From: Acidobacteria bacterium RIFCSPLOWO2_12_FULL_68_19
GTDB taxonomy: Bacteria > Acidobacteriota > Vicinamibacteria > Vicinamibacterales > UBA2999
Direction: 5' to 3'
Assembly (NCBI GenBank): GCA_001767525.1
Contig: MELF01000036.1
Coordinates: 1-64,000 of the forward strand
Length of the DNA: 64,000 nt
Shown here piece by piece: positions 38,211 through 47,313 of the stretch (position 1 is the first letter of the stretch; each line of letters begins with the position of its first letter). Below the pieces are notes generated by a model that did no database searches, was not told where the DNA came from, and saw only the letters and a list, made by a program, of their open reading frames with translations. The position numbers and the translations under genes are program-made.

Positions 38211-39299
38211 CTACCGCTCGTCGAAGGCGGCCAGCAGCGTGAGGTCGTTGACGGTCCGCGCCATCAGATCCACCAGGTCGACGAGATTCCGCTGACCGAA
38301 GATCTTCAGCGCGCGCTGGTAGGTCGCCGGCGCGACCGTGTGGTTCCTGAACAACTCGCGCCCGAACCGCACGATCGCGGCGTCCCTCTCGTCGAGACCG
38401 GTGAGCGGTCCGTTCTCGCGCACGAGGTCGATCACGGCCGCTTCGACGCCGCCAGCCCGCGCCGCCGCCTCGCTGCGCGCCCAGTGATAGGGCTGGTGAT
38501 GCTCGTGCGACGTCACGAGCACCGAGAGCGCCATCGTCGGGCGGCCGACGCCCGCCTCGAGCAGCTTCATGCCCGAGCCGTTGCGCGTGATCAGGCCGGG
38601 ACCGGTGCCTTCAGGCGCGAGCCCGCGGCTGTAGAGCGGACCAGGCGTCGCGCCCGTCTGGGCCTTCACGTATGGGAGCCGGCTGCGTGTATCCGGTCGG
38701 ATGTCGTCGGGCGGCGCGAACGGCAGCGGCAGGAGCTGCTTCCATCCGGGCGGCATCTGCTGGTTGAACGCGGTCAGCCGCGTCGCCGTCGCCGCGTAGC
38801 TGCCCATGAGGATCACGATGTCTACGAGGTTGCCCCTGCCGAGGACCTCGAGCGCCCGGGCGTACGTCACGGCGCCGAGCGAATGGGTGCCGAAGATCTC
38901 GCGCCCGACCTCGACGATGACGGCCGCCTTCTCGGGCACTCCGGTGACCGGCCGGCGATACCGGACGAGGTCGATCACCGCCGGATCGAGCCCGACGGCG
39001 AGCGCTTCCATCTCGTGCAGCGACCACTCGTACGGTTGATCGTGCGCGCGGGCGGCGGTGAGAATCGCCAGTTCGGTGAGATCGCGTCCGAGTGGCGACG
39101 ACCAGCGGACATCGACGCCGGAGGCGTGCAGCCGAATCGCCTCGACACCTTCCACGCCCGGCTCGAGGAGCGGCAGCCGGCTGCGTGACTTGGAATCGAC
39201 GTTTCGGGGAAGAGAGCCGCTCGGGGCCGTCTGCGCCTTGACGGCGGAGACGGCGCCGGCGACCAGCAGGACGACGAGAAGCGCGTGTCGCATCGGCAT
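38211..39299 (-). CDS. Exported protein with two carboxymuconolactone decarboxylase-like domains
   Basis: The 362-residue protein has a signal peptide ([21 protein letters not shown]) and two tandem CMD-like helical repeats. The first has [19 protein letters not shown] and the second has [18 protein letters not shown]. Neither has the CxxC of the AhpD peroxidase branch, so these are closer to gamma-carboxymuconolactone decarboxylase folds. The exported location is unusual for such a domain. An in-frame GTG at 39332 would add eleven residues; the ATG at 39299 directly before the signal peptide was preferred. It is divergent from the diheme cytochrome gene, and both may share one control region. 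Confidence 0.75.
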   Translation of the reverse strand: MPMRHALLVVLLVAGAVSAVKAQTAPSGSLPRNVDSKSRSRLPLLEPGVEGVEAIRLHASGVDVRWSSPLGRDLTELAILTAARAHDQPYEWSLHEMEALAVGLDPAVIDLVRYRRPVTGVPEKAAVIVEVGREIFGTHSLGAVTYARALEVLGRGNLVDIVILMGSYAATATRLTAFNQQMPPGWKQLLPLPFAPPDDIRPDTRSRLPYVKAQTGATPGPLYSRGLAPEGTGPGLITRNGSGMKLLEAGVGRPTMALSVLVTSHEHHQPYHWARSEAAARAGGVEAAVIDLVRENGPLTGLDERDAAIVRFGRELFRNHTVAPATYQRALKIFGQRNLVDLVDLMARTVNDLTLLAAFDER

Positions 39300-39334
39300 G
39301 GCCGGAGAGTGTACTTTGTTGTAGTCTTTCACGC

Positions 39335-39871
39335 ATGTCGATCCCCTTCCGCGCCGTGGTGTTCGGGTGCATGCTGGCTGCCTTCGCTTCGCCGCCGCTT
39401 CGAGCCCAGACGACGGGCTCGGCCCCGGCGCTCCCCGAGGGTGCGGGCAAGGCGCTCGTGACGACCAGGTGTGTCGGCTGCCACCAGCTCGATGTGAGCC
39501 TCAGCCGGCGCGGCACGGCGGAGGAGTGGCGGGCCATCGTGCAGACCATGGTCGTACGCGGTGCGACCGTCACCGACCCGGACGCGGCGGCGATCGCCGC
39601 GTATCTGGGGCAGCATTTCGGGCCTGGCGCTGCCGGTGTCGGATCGGCGCCTCAGTCCGGCGGGCCGGCGTTGCCCGAGGGGCGGGGCAAGGACGTGCTG
39701 ACGAGACGCTGCTTCCAGTGCCATCAGATGAGCATGTGGAGCGCCCTGCGCCAGGACCGCCGCGAGTGGCTGGCGGTCGTCTATCGCATGGTCGGGCGCG
39801 GCGCGCTCTGGACCGACGACGAGATCAACCTCATGGCCGATTACCTCGGGCAGATACGGGGACCGAAATGA
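39335..39871 (+). CDS. Exported diheme cytochrome c-like protein
   Basis: The 178-residue protein has a signal peptide (FRAVVFGCMLAAFASPPLRAQ) and two haem c-binding motifs: CVGCH (C46, C49, H50) and CFQCH (C126, C129, H130). The two halves look like tandem copies of one mono-haem domain (PALPEGAGKALVTTR and PALPEGRGKDVLTRR). It should carry electrons in the periplasm. It is separated from the following TPP enzyme gene by a long hairpin, and both are read in the same direction, suggesting the pair works together. Confidence 0.82.
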   Translation: MSIPFRAVVFGCMLAAFASPPLRAQTTGSAPALPEGAGKALVTTRCVGCHQLDVSLSRRGTAEEWRAIVQTMVVRGATVTDPDAAAIAAYLGQHFGPGAAGVGSAPQSGGPALPEGRGKDVLTRRCFQCHQMSMWSALRQDRREWLAVVYRMVGRGALWTDDEINLMADYLGQIRGPK

Positions 39872-39885
39872 AGTCAACCCCGCGA

Positions 39886-39952
39886 GGCCACGGAGTCACA
39901 GAGACACAGAGCAAGGAATTTGGTGTGTCTGTGACTCTGTGTCTCCGTGGCC
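39886..39952. repeat. CACAGAGACACAGAG-type inverted repeat between cytochrome and TPP enzyme genes
   Basis: The left arm from 39888 (CCACGGAGTCACAGAGACAC) is the inverse of the right arm ending 39950 with two mismatches over 23 bases, and the stem extends two further pairs. The loop holds AAGGAATTTGG. Confidence 0.8.
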
Positions 39953-39986
39953 CGGGGGGTGAGACGTGTGACGTGATGAGGGAATC

Positions 39987-41891
39987 ATGAGAGAGCTGGT
40001 AGCGCAGCTACTGTCCAACGGGATCTCGCGGCGCGACTTCGTGCGCCGTCTGGTAGCCACCGGTGTCACCGCGACTGCGGCGAATTCCATCGCCGAATCG
40101 CTCACGGCGATGGCCCAGGCGCCCGGCGGGCCGCCGGCGTCCCCGGAGGCCGTTCGCCTCTTCACCGGGACGGGCGGGGAGCACTTCGCCGAGCAGCTCA
40201 TCGCATCGGGCGTGAAGTACATATTCGGCAACTCCGCGAGCGAGGACGCCTTCTTCTACGAGGCGCTGGTCGAACGCCCGCAGTTGCAGTACATCCTCAC
40301 CCCCCACGAGGGGCCGGGCGCCGCCATGGCCGCGGGCTACATCAAGGCCTCCGGGCAGCCGGCCGTCGTCATGCAGGCGGCGGTGGTCGGGTTGACCAAC
40401 GCGCTCGGCCAGATGTTCAACTGCTGGAAGGAGCAGACGCCGCTCGTCTTCTACTCCTATCGCACGGAGGAGTCGCTGGCCGCCGGGCGAGACGGCTTCG
40501 AGGAGCTGCCTGGGCAGGAGCAGCTCACCGAGCCGATGACGAAGCTCACGTGGTCGGCGAAGGCGCCCGCGCAGATTCCCGAGACGATTCGCCGTGCGTT
40601 CCGCGTTGCCTGGACGCCGCCGCACGGGCCGGCCTACATGAACTGGCACTCCGACTTCACGGAGGAGCGGTTCACGGCCGAGATCATCCGGCACGACCAG
40701 GTGGATCCGCGGATGCGCGTCCGGCCGAACCCGGTGGAGGTGCAGCGCGCCGCGAAGCTCCTCGTCGAGGCGCGGCGGCCGTTGCTCATCGTCGGCGACG
40801 AGGTCTACAAGGCCAGGGCGTTCGGCAAGATCGTCGAGCTCGCCGAGCTGCTGGCGCTGCCGGTGACCCAGGCGCGGCAGGTGTATGCGAGCTTCCCGCA
40901 GCAGCATCCGCTGTGGGTGGGAAGCATTCCGGGCGGGCGCGTCGACTCGCTCGCCTTCCCTACGCAGCCCGACGTGGTCATCAACATCGGCAACAAGCTC
41001 CAGCACAACTCGGCGGCGCCAATCGTCTCGCGCCGGACGGCGTTCATCGACATGCGGAACGACGCGGCGAGCATCGGCAACGTGATGACGACCGCCGCGC
41101 CGCTCGTGGCCGACGTCGCCTACGGGACCGAGGACCTGCTGGCGGCGGTGCGCGACCTGATGACGCCGGGGCTCAAGGCGCGCGTAGCGGAGCGCCACGA
41201 GGAGGTGCGGGCGTTCAGCGCCCGCGCCCGGCAACTGCGCGGGATGGTGTCACGGAACCCGTTGTGGGACTCGAGTCCGCTCGAGGCGGACAGGGTCACC
41301 TGGGAGCTGGCGCAGTGGGCCGACAAGGACGCGATCATCGTCCATGAAGGCGGGTCGCTCGAGATTTCGCACAGCTTCGAGTTCGACCCGCGCGGCGGGC
41401 GCGACCTCTTCTTCTACTACGCGGCCCATCTGGGAACGGGAGTTGGAACGGCCGCCGGCGTGCAGTTGGCGCGGCCGGGCAAGCAGGTCGTCCTGCTGGT
41501 CGGCGACGGCTCGTTCATCTTCGGGCCGACGGCGCTCTGGAACATGGCCCGTCTCCAGCTGCCGGTCCTGACCGTCGTCTACAACAACCATGCGTACGGC
41601 GGGCCGCACAACCGCGCGATCGCGAACCTGGGCGGCGGTGGCCGCGCCGTCGATGCGACCAAGTTCGTGCACGACTATCTGGGGAAACCCGACATGGACA
41701 TGTCGGCGATTGCCCGGGGGTTCGGGGTCGAGGCCGAGCGCGCCACGACGCCGGCGCAGCTGAAAGAGGCGCTCGGCCGCGCGCGCCGGAAGCAGGCCGA
41801 CGGCAAGCCGTATCTGATTGACGTCGAGGTGGCGCGGCACGGGCCCGGCTGGACGACGGATCCCTGGGTCCCTGCCATCCAGCGGACGTGA
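39987..41891 (+). CDS. Tat-exported thiamine-pyrophosphate-dependent enzyme
   Basis: The 634-residue protein has a twin-arginine signal (ISRRDFVRRLVATGVTATAA). Otherwise it follows the acetolactate synthase/pyruvate oxidase pattern. The catalytic Glu is E108 in PHEGPGAAMAAGY, the central domain starts near 240, and the TPP site has GDG at about 506, ending in NN (GDGSFIFG ... VVYNN). Enzymes of this group decarboxylate 2-keto acids. Export to the periplasm is unusual for them. A diheme cytochrome gene lies just upstream, so it may pass electrons to cytochrome c, as an oxidase-type relative would. This is an inference. The ATG follows GAGGG. Substrate unknown. Confidence 0.82.
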   Translation: MRELVAQLLSNGISRRDFVRRLVATGVTATAANSIAESLTAMAQAPGGPPASPEAVRLFTGTGGEHFAEQLIASGVKYIFGNSASEDAFFYEALVERPQLQYILTPHEGPGAAMAAGYIKASGQPAVVMQAAVVGLTNALGQMFNCWKEQTPLVFYSYRTEESLAAGRDGFEELPGQEQLTEPMTKLTWSAKAPAQIPETIRRAFRVAWTPPHGPAYMNWHSDFTEERFTAEIIRHDQVDPRMRVRPNPVEVQRAAKLLVEARRPLLIVGDEVYKARAFGKIVELAELLALPVTQARQVYASFPQQHPLWVGSIPGGRVDSLAFPTQPDVVINIGNKLQHNSAAPIVSRRTAFIDMRNDAASIGNVMTTAAPLVADVAYGTEDLLAAVRDLMTPGLKARVAERHEEVRAFSARARQLRGMVSRNPLWDSSPLEADRVTWELAQWADKDAIIVHEGGSLEISHSFEFDPRGGRDLFFYYAAHLGTGVGTAAGVQLARPGKQVVLLVGDGSFIFGPTALWNMARLQLPVLTVVYNNHAYGGPHNRAIANLGGGGRAVDATKFVHDYLGKPDMDMSAIARGFGVEAERATTPAQLKEALGRARRKQADGKPYLIDVEVARHGPGWTTDPWVPAIQRT

Positions 41892-41892
41892 G

Positions 41893-41988
41893 GAAGGCTG
41901 GGCGTTGGGCCTTCGACTCTGGGCTTACGGCCCAGAGCCCAACTCCCAGAGCCCAGCGTCAACTCCCAAGGCCCAAGGCCTGGAGCGC
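41893..41988. repeat. GGGCGTTGGGCC and CCCAACTCCCA repeat region between convergent genes
   Basis: GGGCGTTGGGCC, GGGCTTACGGCCC and several CCCAACTCCCAGAGCCCAG units follow the TPP enzyme gene and precede the PilZ-like gene's stop. Both orientations are present, so the region could fold. Confidence 0.65.
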
Positions 41989-41993
41989 AGAGC

Positions 41994-42497
41994 CTACGCC
42001 AGGCTGCTGACGGCGACAGCCGAGCGGTCCCTCGCGACGGCGAGGCGCGCCGGGTCGATGAGCAGGCGGAGCGCGTACCCCTGGGGCGTGCCAGTGGAGG
42101 AGCGGTACGGCCCGACCCGGTAGACCGCCGACAGCACCCGGCCCTGCTGCAGCCCTGCCGGGAGGTCGACGCACTCCCTGTCGGTTCTCTCCACCTGGAA
42201 GTGCACCAGCCGGTAGAGCGGGATCGACGTCGGCGCCTGGCACTCGACGAAGGCATCGACCTCGCTGACATCGCGGGTCACCACCGATACGAACCGGAGC
42301 GCCCCTTTGGCGTCACGCCACGTGAGGCGTCCCGGCACGCGAAGCTTGCGACGGTCTCCGATGCGCGGCCGGCCACTGAGCTGCGGAATCCGTGTGTTCG
42401 CAACGCTGTGAATCACCTTTGCCCCCTTGCTCGTCGACCGTTTGGTCGTCCCTCGCTCGATAGGTATCAATGGCGAGGCCGCTGTCGCTGCTGTCAC
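41994..42497 (-). CDS. Putative PilZ-domain protein
   Basis: The 167-residue protein contains RRKLRVPGRLTWRD followed by TRDVSEVDAFVEC. These resemble the RxxxR and (D/N)xSxxG motifs with which PilZ domains bind cyclic-di-GMP, though the second motif lacks the usual glycine after the serine. No membrane segment or enzyme domain is seen. The start is GTG at 42497 with no clear ribosome site. Its 3' end abuts the repeat region. A role in cyclic-di-GMP signalling is probable but not sure. Confidence 0.55.
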   Translation of the reverse strand: MTAATAASPLIPIERGTTKRSTSKGAKVIHSVANTRIPQLSGRPRIGDRRKLRVPGRLTWRDAKGALRFVSVVTRDVSEVDAFVECQAPTSIPLYRLVHFQVERTDRECVDLPAGLQQGRVLSAVYRVGPYRSSTGTPQGYALRLLIDPARLAVARDRSAVAVSSLA

Positions 42498-42614
42498 GTG
42501 GAAGAATTGCGCACAAGGTAAGGGGCTGATTCTAAATGACTACTGGCGATCAGCCGAGGAGTGAAGCCGCCCCAGCATGGATATGGCGTATCCATGGGCC
42601 TGTATACATGGTTA

Positions 42615-45566
42615 CTAGATATCCGTTCCGACGACTTCGAGGCGCAGGCGGCGTATCTTGAGGTACAGGCCACGACGGGTGAGTCCGAGGATCCGCGCGG
42701 TCTCAGAGATGTTGCCGCGGGTTCGATCGAGCGTGGCGACGATCAGCTCTCTTTCCACTTGTTCGATGGCGGCGGCAAGGTTCGGCGGCCTCCCGCCAGG
42801 CGCCGGCGCCACGACCGGCGTTGTCGCGTCGGCGCGGGTGGGCGGGGCGGTGAGGTCGGCCGACAGGTGGTTCGGTTCGACGGCGCCGCCAGGAGTACTC
42901 ATGGCCACGGCTCGCTGGACCTCGTTCCGCAGTTGGCGCACGTTGCCCGGCCACCAGTACCGCGCGAAGAGATCGAGCGTGGCCGGCGCCAACTGTACGT
43001 CGGGTTTGCCCAGGCGGTCGCAGGCCTCGCGCAGGAAGAACGTGCTGAGATGCGGGATCTCCTCGCGCCGCTCGCGCAGCGGCGGGACGTGAATGCGGAT
43101 CACGCTCAGACGGTAGTACAGGTCTTCCCGGAACTTCCCTTCCGCGACCCGCTGCTCGAGGTCGGCGTTGGTCGCTGCCAGCACCCGGACGTCGACCGCC
43201 TGCGGGCGCGTGTCGCCGACCGGCATGATCTCGCCCTGCTCGAGGAAGCGGAGCAGCTTCGGCTGGATGTCGAGCGGCAGGTCGCCAATCTCGTCGAGGA
43301 AGAGGGAGCCGCCGGCGGCCGACCGAATCAGGCCGGGCTGGTCGGTGACGGCGCCGGTGAAGCTCCCGCGGCGGTGGCCGAAGAGCTGGCTGTCGGCGAG
43401 TTCGCGCGTGGTCGTCGTGCAGTTGTACGGGAGGTACATCGCCGCGCGCCGGAGCGAACCGACGTGGATTGCCCGCGCGACCAGATCCTTGCCGGTGCCG
43501 CTCTCACCCGTGATGAGCACGGTCAGGTCGCTTCCCTGGAGCCGCTGGATTTGCTCGACCACGCGGTTCATCGAGGCGCTGGCGCAGATGAAGCCCGGGA
43601 GCAGCGGCTCGATCGGCCGCTCGTTGGCCGGCTCGATCGCCTGCGGGGGCCGCTCGCGCGCGCCGCAGAGCTCGAATCCCTGGCGGGCGATGGCCGCGAA
43701 CATGCGGAGGCGCCGCGCCGCCGTGTCGGTCAGCCGCCGTGCGGCCACGATGACGCACCGGCGCGGGCCGTCGGAGTCGCGGCCGAGCGCCTCGCTCAGG
43801 AGCAGTCCCTCGCCGTACTCGCGGCTGCCCTGCGCCGCGGCGCGGGCCAGCGCCCGTGCTACGTCGCTGTCGCAGCCGCAGGAGGCGACCACGCGCACCT
43901 CGCCTCCCGGGGGGGCGACGAAGATGATCGCGGCGTCGGCCTCGAGCGTTTCGACCAGCGCGGTGGCGGCTTCGCGCGCCAGGAGATCAGGCAGGATGGC
44001 GGCCTCGATGAGCCGCCGCACCACTGCCTCGTCGGCATCGGCAACCGACACGGATGGCTGCACGAGCGGCGTTCCGTTCAGCTCGGCCCGGGCGCCCTCG
44101 ACTTCCGTGAGGTCGCGTTCGGCGCCGAGGGCGCGGAAGGTGGCGCCCGCGTGGTCGAGATAGCGTTCGGCCGCGGTGCGATTGCCCGCGCGCGCCGCCA
44201 GCCGGCCGAGCGCGAGGTTGCTCAGCGCCGCGTGGTAACGCTCGCCGAGCAGATCGAAGACGCTCGCGCTCTGGGCGAAGTCGTGGTGGGCCGCCGCGGG
44301 GCGCCTGGATCGTTCGTGCACGGCGCCGCGGATCCGCAGGAACTCGCCCCAGGATCCCGGGGCCGCCCGCGGATCGAGCCGCACCTCGCAGCGCTCCAGG
44401 CGTTGTTCGGCCTCGCCAATCCGGTTGGCTGCCACGAGCGCCTCGCACGCGGCCAGCTCCGCCTGGAGCGACTCGGCCGGCGGGACGCCGGAGGTCGCCA
44501 CCAGTTCTTCGGCCATGGCGATCGCGACCTCGTAGGCGCCGCGCCGAATGGCGAGCTTGACGCCGAGCACCCGGAGCGACCACTCGTACCATCGCATGGT
44601 CTGCGTGCCATACGCGCCGTACGCTTCGCTCGCCTGGCGGAGGTATTCGCCCGCCCGCTCGTACGAGCCGCGCATGAGGTGAATCTGCGCGAGCGTGTCG
44701 AACACGGCGCCGGTCGTCTCGTGGAACTGCACCTGGCTGCGGACCTCGAGGGTCCTCGTCAGGACTTCTTCGGCCCGCTCGAGATCGCCGAGCTGCACGT
44801 GAATCTGGCCGAGCGTCGCCAGGGCGACAGCGAGGCCATGGCCGGAGCCAAGGCCCTGGTGGAGCGCCACGCTGCGCTCGGCCAGCACCAGCGCCTGTTC
44901 GTAGTGGTGGCGCAGCAGCGCGACGTTGGCCTGGTTGTGCACGATGCCCGCCAGCACGTCGTCGGCCTGAATAGTCGTGGCGAGCCGCTCGCCCTGGCGG
45001 AGCGCGGCCGTGGCTTCGTCGCACCGGCCCGATTGCGCCAGCAGCACGGCGGAGAGGGAGTGCACGAGGGCGAGATGGCGGCGGTCGCCGGCGGCATGGA
45101 GCGCCGAGGCGGCTTCGGTGAGGTGCTCGCGGACGATCCCCGAGTCGCCGACCTGCTTGTAGCAGAGCGCCAGCTCGTAGTGGGCGAGCCCGATCGCGCG
45201 CGACTCGTGGGCCAGCTCGGCGTGCTTGAGCGCGCGCGAGTGGAGCGCGATGGCGCGCGACTGTTCGCCCCGGGCGAACGTGATGCGACCGTGGAGACGC
45301 CAGAGCGTCGAGAGGCGCGCGTCGCCGAGCGGCTCGCGGAAGGTGTCTGGCGCGCGGCCGAGCGCCGTCGCGGCCTGTGTCAGGTCGTCCTGCAGAAGGC
45401 ACGCCTCAGCCAGAGCGACGCGGACGCTGACTTCGTCCTCGCGATTGAGAGTGCCCGTCTTGAGCAGCGGCCCAAGCAGTTGCGCCGCCTCGATGCCGCG
45501 TCCCCGTTCGAGCGCGGCGCTCGCACGGCCCAGGGTTGACTGCACCGTTCCCGTCGTCACTGCCAT
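42615..45566 (-). CDS. TPR-repeat sigma-54-interacting transcriptional regulator
   Basis: The 983-residue protein has an N-terminal region of tetratricopeptide repeats (about 1-500, for example AHYELALCYKQVGDSGIVREHL), then a GAF-like part, then an AAA+ domain with Walker A GESGTGKD near 685 and Walker B LFLDEIGDL. A Fis-like helix-turn-helix (NISETARILGLTRRGLYLKI) ends the chain. The contact loop reads GSFTGA (734-739) instead of GAFTGA. Serine there occurs in some activators that work poorly or differently with sigma-54, so this is a point to check. A GTATAC palindrome covers its probable promoter. Target genes unknown. Confidence 0.88.
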   Translation of the reverse strand: MAVTTGTVQSTLGRASAALERGRGIEAAQLLGPLLKTGTLNREDEVSVRVALAEACLLQDDLTQAATALGRAPDTFREPLGDARLSTLWRLHGRITFARGEQSRAIALHSRALKHAELAHESRAIGLAHYELALCYKQVGDSGIVREHLTEAASALHAAGDRRHLALVHSLSAVLLAQSGRCDEATAALRQGERLATTIQADDVLAGIVHNQANVALLRHHYEQALVLAERSVALHQGLGSGHGLAVALATLGQIHVQLGDLERAEEVLTRTLEVRSQVQFHETTGAVFDTLAQIHLMRGSYERAGEYLRQASEAYGAYGTQTMRWYEWSLRVLGVKLAIRRGAYEVAIAMAEELVATSGVPPAESLQAELAACEALVAANRIGEAEQRLERCEVRLDPRAAPGSWGEFLRIRGAVHERSRRPAAAHHDFAQSASVFDLLGERYHAALSNLALGRLAARAGNRTAAERYLDHAGATFRALGAERDLTEVEGARAELNGTPLVQPSVSVADADEAVVRRLIEAAILPDLLAREAATALVETLEADAAIIFVAPPGGEVRVVASCGCDSDVARALARAAAQGSREYGEGLLLSEALGRDSDGPRRCVIVAARRLTDTAARRLRMFAAIARQGFELCGARERPPQAIEPANERPIEPLLPGFICASASMNRVVEQIQRLQGSDLTVLITGESGTGKDLVARAIHVGSLRRAAMYLPYNCTTTTRELADSQLFGHRRGSFTGAVTDQPGLIRSAAGGSLFLDEIGDLPLDIQPKLLRFLEQGEIMPVGDTRPQAVDVRVLAATNADLEQRVAEGKFREDLYYRLSVIRIHVPPLRERREEIPHLSTFFLREACDRLGKPDVQLAPATLDLFARYWWPGNVRQLRNEVQRAVAMSTPGGAVEPNHLSADLTAPPTRADATTPVVAPAPGGRPPNLAAAIEQVERELIVATLDRTRGNISETARILGLTRRGLYLKIRRLRLEVVGTDI

Positions 45567-45581
45567 GCCTTCTCGGTGGCA

Positions 45582-45596
45582 GTATACGTGGTATAC
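45582..45596. promoter_or_regulatory. GTATAC...GTATAC palindrome at the promoter of the TPR regulator gene
   Basis: Two copies of the self-complementary GTATAC are separated by 3 bases. On the minus strand this includes TATACT, a plausible -10 box, 14 bases before the ATG at 45566. It is a candidate autoregulatory operator. Confidence 0.45.
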
Positions 45597-45615
45597 AGTC
45601 GAAGCGTTTGGGGTC

Positions 45616-47289
45616 CTACCCCAGCCCTCCAGTCAGACTGGCGCCAAGCTGTTGCAGCAATGCGGGATCTCGTTCACGCAGACGGACGAGCAGCGCGCGC
45701 CGACCCAGCCGGTCGAGCGCCTGGAAGTCGCCCACCGCCTGGGCGGCTTGCAACACGCCAAACGAGTACGGCTGTCCCGGCACGGGGAGGTCCCCGGCGA
45801 TGTCGGCCGTCAGGATCACGAACACGCCGGTGTTGGGCCCTCCCTTGTGCAGTTGTCCGGTGGAGTGGAGGTACCGCGGCCCGAATCCGAGCGTCGTAGC
45901 GGCGCGAGTCGCCGCGGCGACCTTCTCCCGAATGCCGTCGAGAATCGGCGTGAAACGCTCATCATCGGGCGGCAAGTAGGCGAGCAGTGCGACGTAGTCG
46001 CCGGGCCGCAGCACGTGCAGGAGCGCGAGCGGCGGCTCGCCCCGCAGCGCTTCTCTCGCCGCCATCGTCAGCGACGCCCGCATGCCGCCGGAGGCGGCGT
46101 CCGGTTCGGGCAGGGGCACGTGTCGGCTGCCGACATAGTCGTCGAGCAGCGCGCGCGTCGCGTCCTTGGCCTGCTGCACGTTCGGCTCGTCGAACGGGTT
46201 GACACCGAGCAGGAATCCCGCCGTCGCGGTGGCGACCTCCCACCGGAAGAACTCGGCGCCGAGGTCGCTGGTCTCGGGCATGTCGATTGTCACCGACGGG
46301 ATCCCGCCCGACGATCCGGCGGGCCGCAGGGACGCCGCGTGCGTTGTCCCTGTCGTCACGAGGATTCGATCACTGCCGAGGGAGATCGCGGGCGACTCAC
46401 CGATGACCGGAACGATTCCCTTCCCGTCCTTCCCGGTGCTCTCGGCGATGAGCTGTTCGACCCAGAGGCCGAGCGGGGCGAGCGCCGCCGGCAGCCGTAG
46501 CGTCAGCTTGTCGCGCCCGTCCATCGCCGCCGCGGCGAGCGCGGCGCCGAGCGCCAGCCCGGGATTGCGCCGCGGATCCGCGATGCGGCACGCCTCGGCC
46601 ATCGACCGCGCGGAGGCGAGCAGCGCGTCGATATCGAGGCCCATCAGCGCGGCCGGGACGAGGCCGAAGAAGGTGAGGGCGGAAAACCTCCCGCCGACGT
46701 CCGCCGCGTTGAGGAAGAGGTCGCGAAACCGGCCTTCCACGGCGCGGTGGTGCAGCGGTGTGCCCTCGTCGGTGATGGCGACGAAATGAGATTCCGGACA
46801 GGCGACGCCCGCGGCGCGAACGCACCGCTCCGCCTCGGCGGCGAGCGCGGCGACCTCGATGGTGGATCCCGACTTGCTCGCCACGATGAAGAGCGACGTG
46901 GCGGCGCGCGCCATCGCGCGGCCGACCGCGTCGGGATCGACCGAATCGAGCACGTGGAACCGCGGGCGTCCCGGCGCCGCGCCGATCACGGCGTGCAGCA
47001 CCTCGGCCGCCAGGCTCGACCCGCCCATGCCGAGCAGGATGGCGTCGGTGAAGCCGGCGTCCGCGGCGCGGTCGGCGAACGTCCGGAGCCGTACGAGGTG
47101 CGGCTGCGCCGTCTCGACGGCGCGCAGCCATCCCAGCCGCCGTTCGATCGACTGCTGCGCCACCGTGTCGGTCGTCCAGACGTCCAGACGCCGCGCCCAG
47201 AGCGCGTCGGCGAACCGGCGCTCGTCCAGGCGAAGGCAGGCGTGTTCGAAGGCGCGGTCGAGCGGACCGGGATCGATCGCGAAGGTCAC
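45616..47289 (-). CDS. pgi: Glucose-6-phosphate isomerase family protein
   Basis: The 557-residue protein has two sugar-isomerase (SIS) domains with the PGI features ILLGMGGSSLAAEV, VASKSGSTIEV and GKDGKGIVPV. It interconverts glucose-6-phosphate and fructose-6-phosphate in glycolysis and gluconeogenesis. It resembles the PGI part of the transaldolase/PGI bifunctional proteins, but is free-standing here and no transaldolase is in the window. Start is GTG at 47289, only 24 bases from the start of the divergent arylesterase gene, so the two promoters must overlap. Confidence 0.82.
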   Translation of the reverse strand: MTFAIDPGPLDRAFEHACLRLDERRFADALWARRLDVWTTDTVAQQSIERRLGWLRAVETAQPHLVRLRTFADRAADAGFTDAILLGMGGSSLAAEVLHAVIGAAPGRPRFHVLDSVDPDAVGRAMARAATSLFIVASKSGSTIEVAALAAEAERCVRAAGVACPESHFVAITDEGTPLHHRAVEGRFRDLFLNAADVGGRFSALTFFGLVPAALMGLDIDALLASARSMAEACRIADPRRNPGLALGAALAAAAMDGRDKLTLRLPAALAPLGLWVEQLIAESTGKDGKGIVPVIGESPAISLGSDRILVTTGTTHAASLRPAGSSGGIPSVTIDMPETSDLGAEFFRWEVATATAGFLLGVNPFDEPNVQQAKDATRALLDDYVGSRHVPLPEPDAASGGMRASLTMAAREALRGEPPLALLHVLRPGDYVALLAYLPPDDERFTPILDGIREKVAAATRAATTLGFGPRYLHSTGQLHKGGPNTGVFVILTADIAGDLPVPGQPYSFGVLQAAQAVGDFQALDRLGRRALLVRLRERDPALLQQLGASLTGGLG

Positions 47290-47294
47290 AGGGC

Positions 47295-47300
47295 TACAAT
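47295..47300 (+). promoter_or_regulatory. TACAAT -10-like box of the arylesterase gene
   Basis: TACAAT ends 13 bases before the ATG at 47314. It lies in the 24-base gap between divergent starts, so RNA polymerases for the two genes would compete. Confidence 0.4.
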
Positions 47301-47313
47301 GAGACGGACGGAC

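Noticed and set aside
42561-45539. Plus-strand open frame opposite the TPR sigma-54 regulator (about 992 codons)
   Set aside because: The minus strand has TPR, AAA+ and helix-turn-helix features; the plus frame has none.
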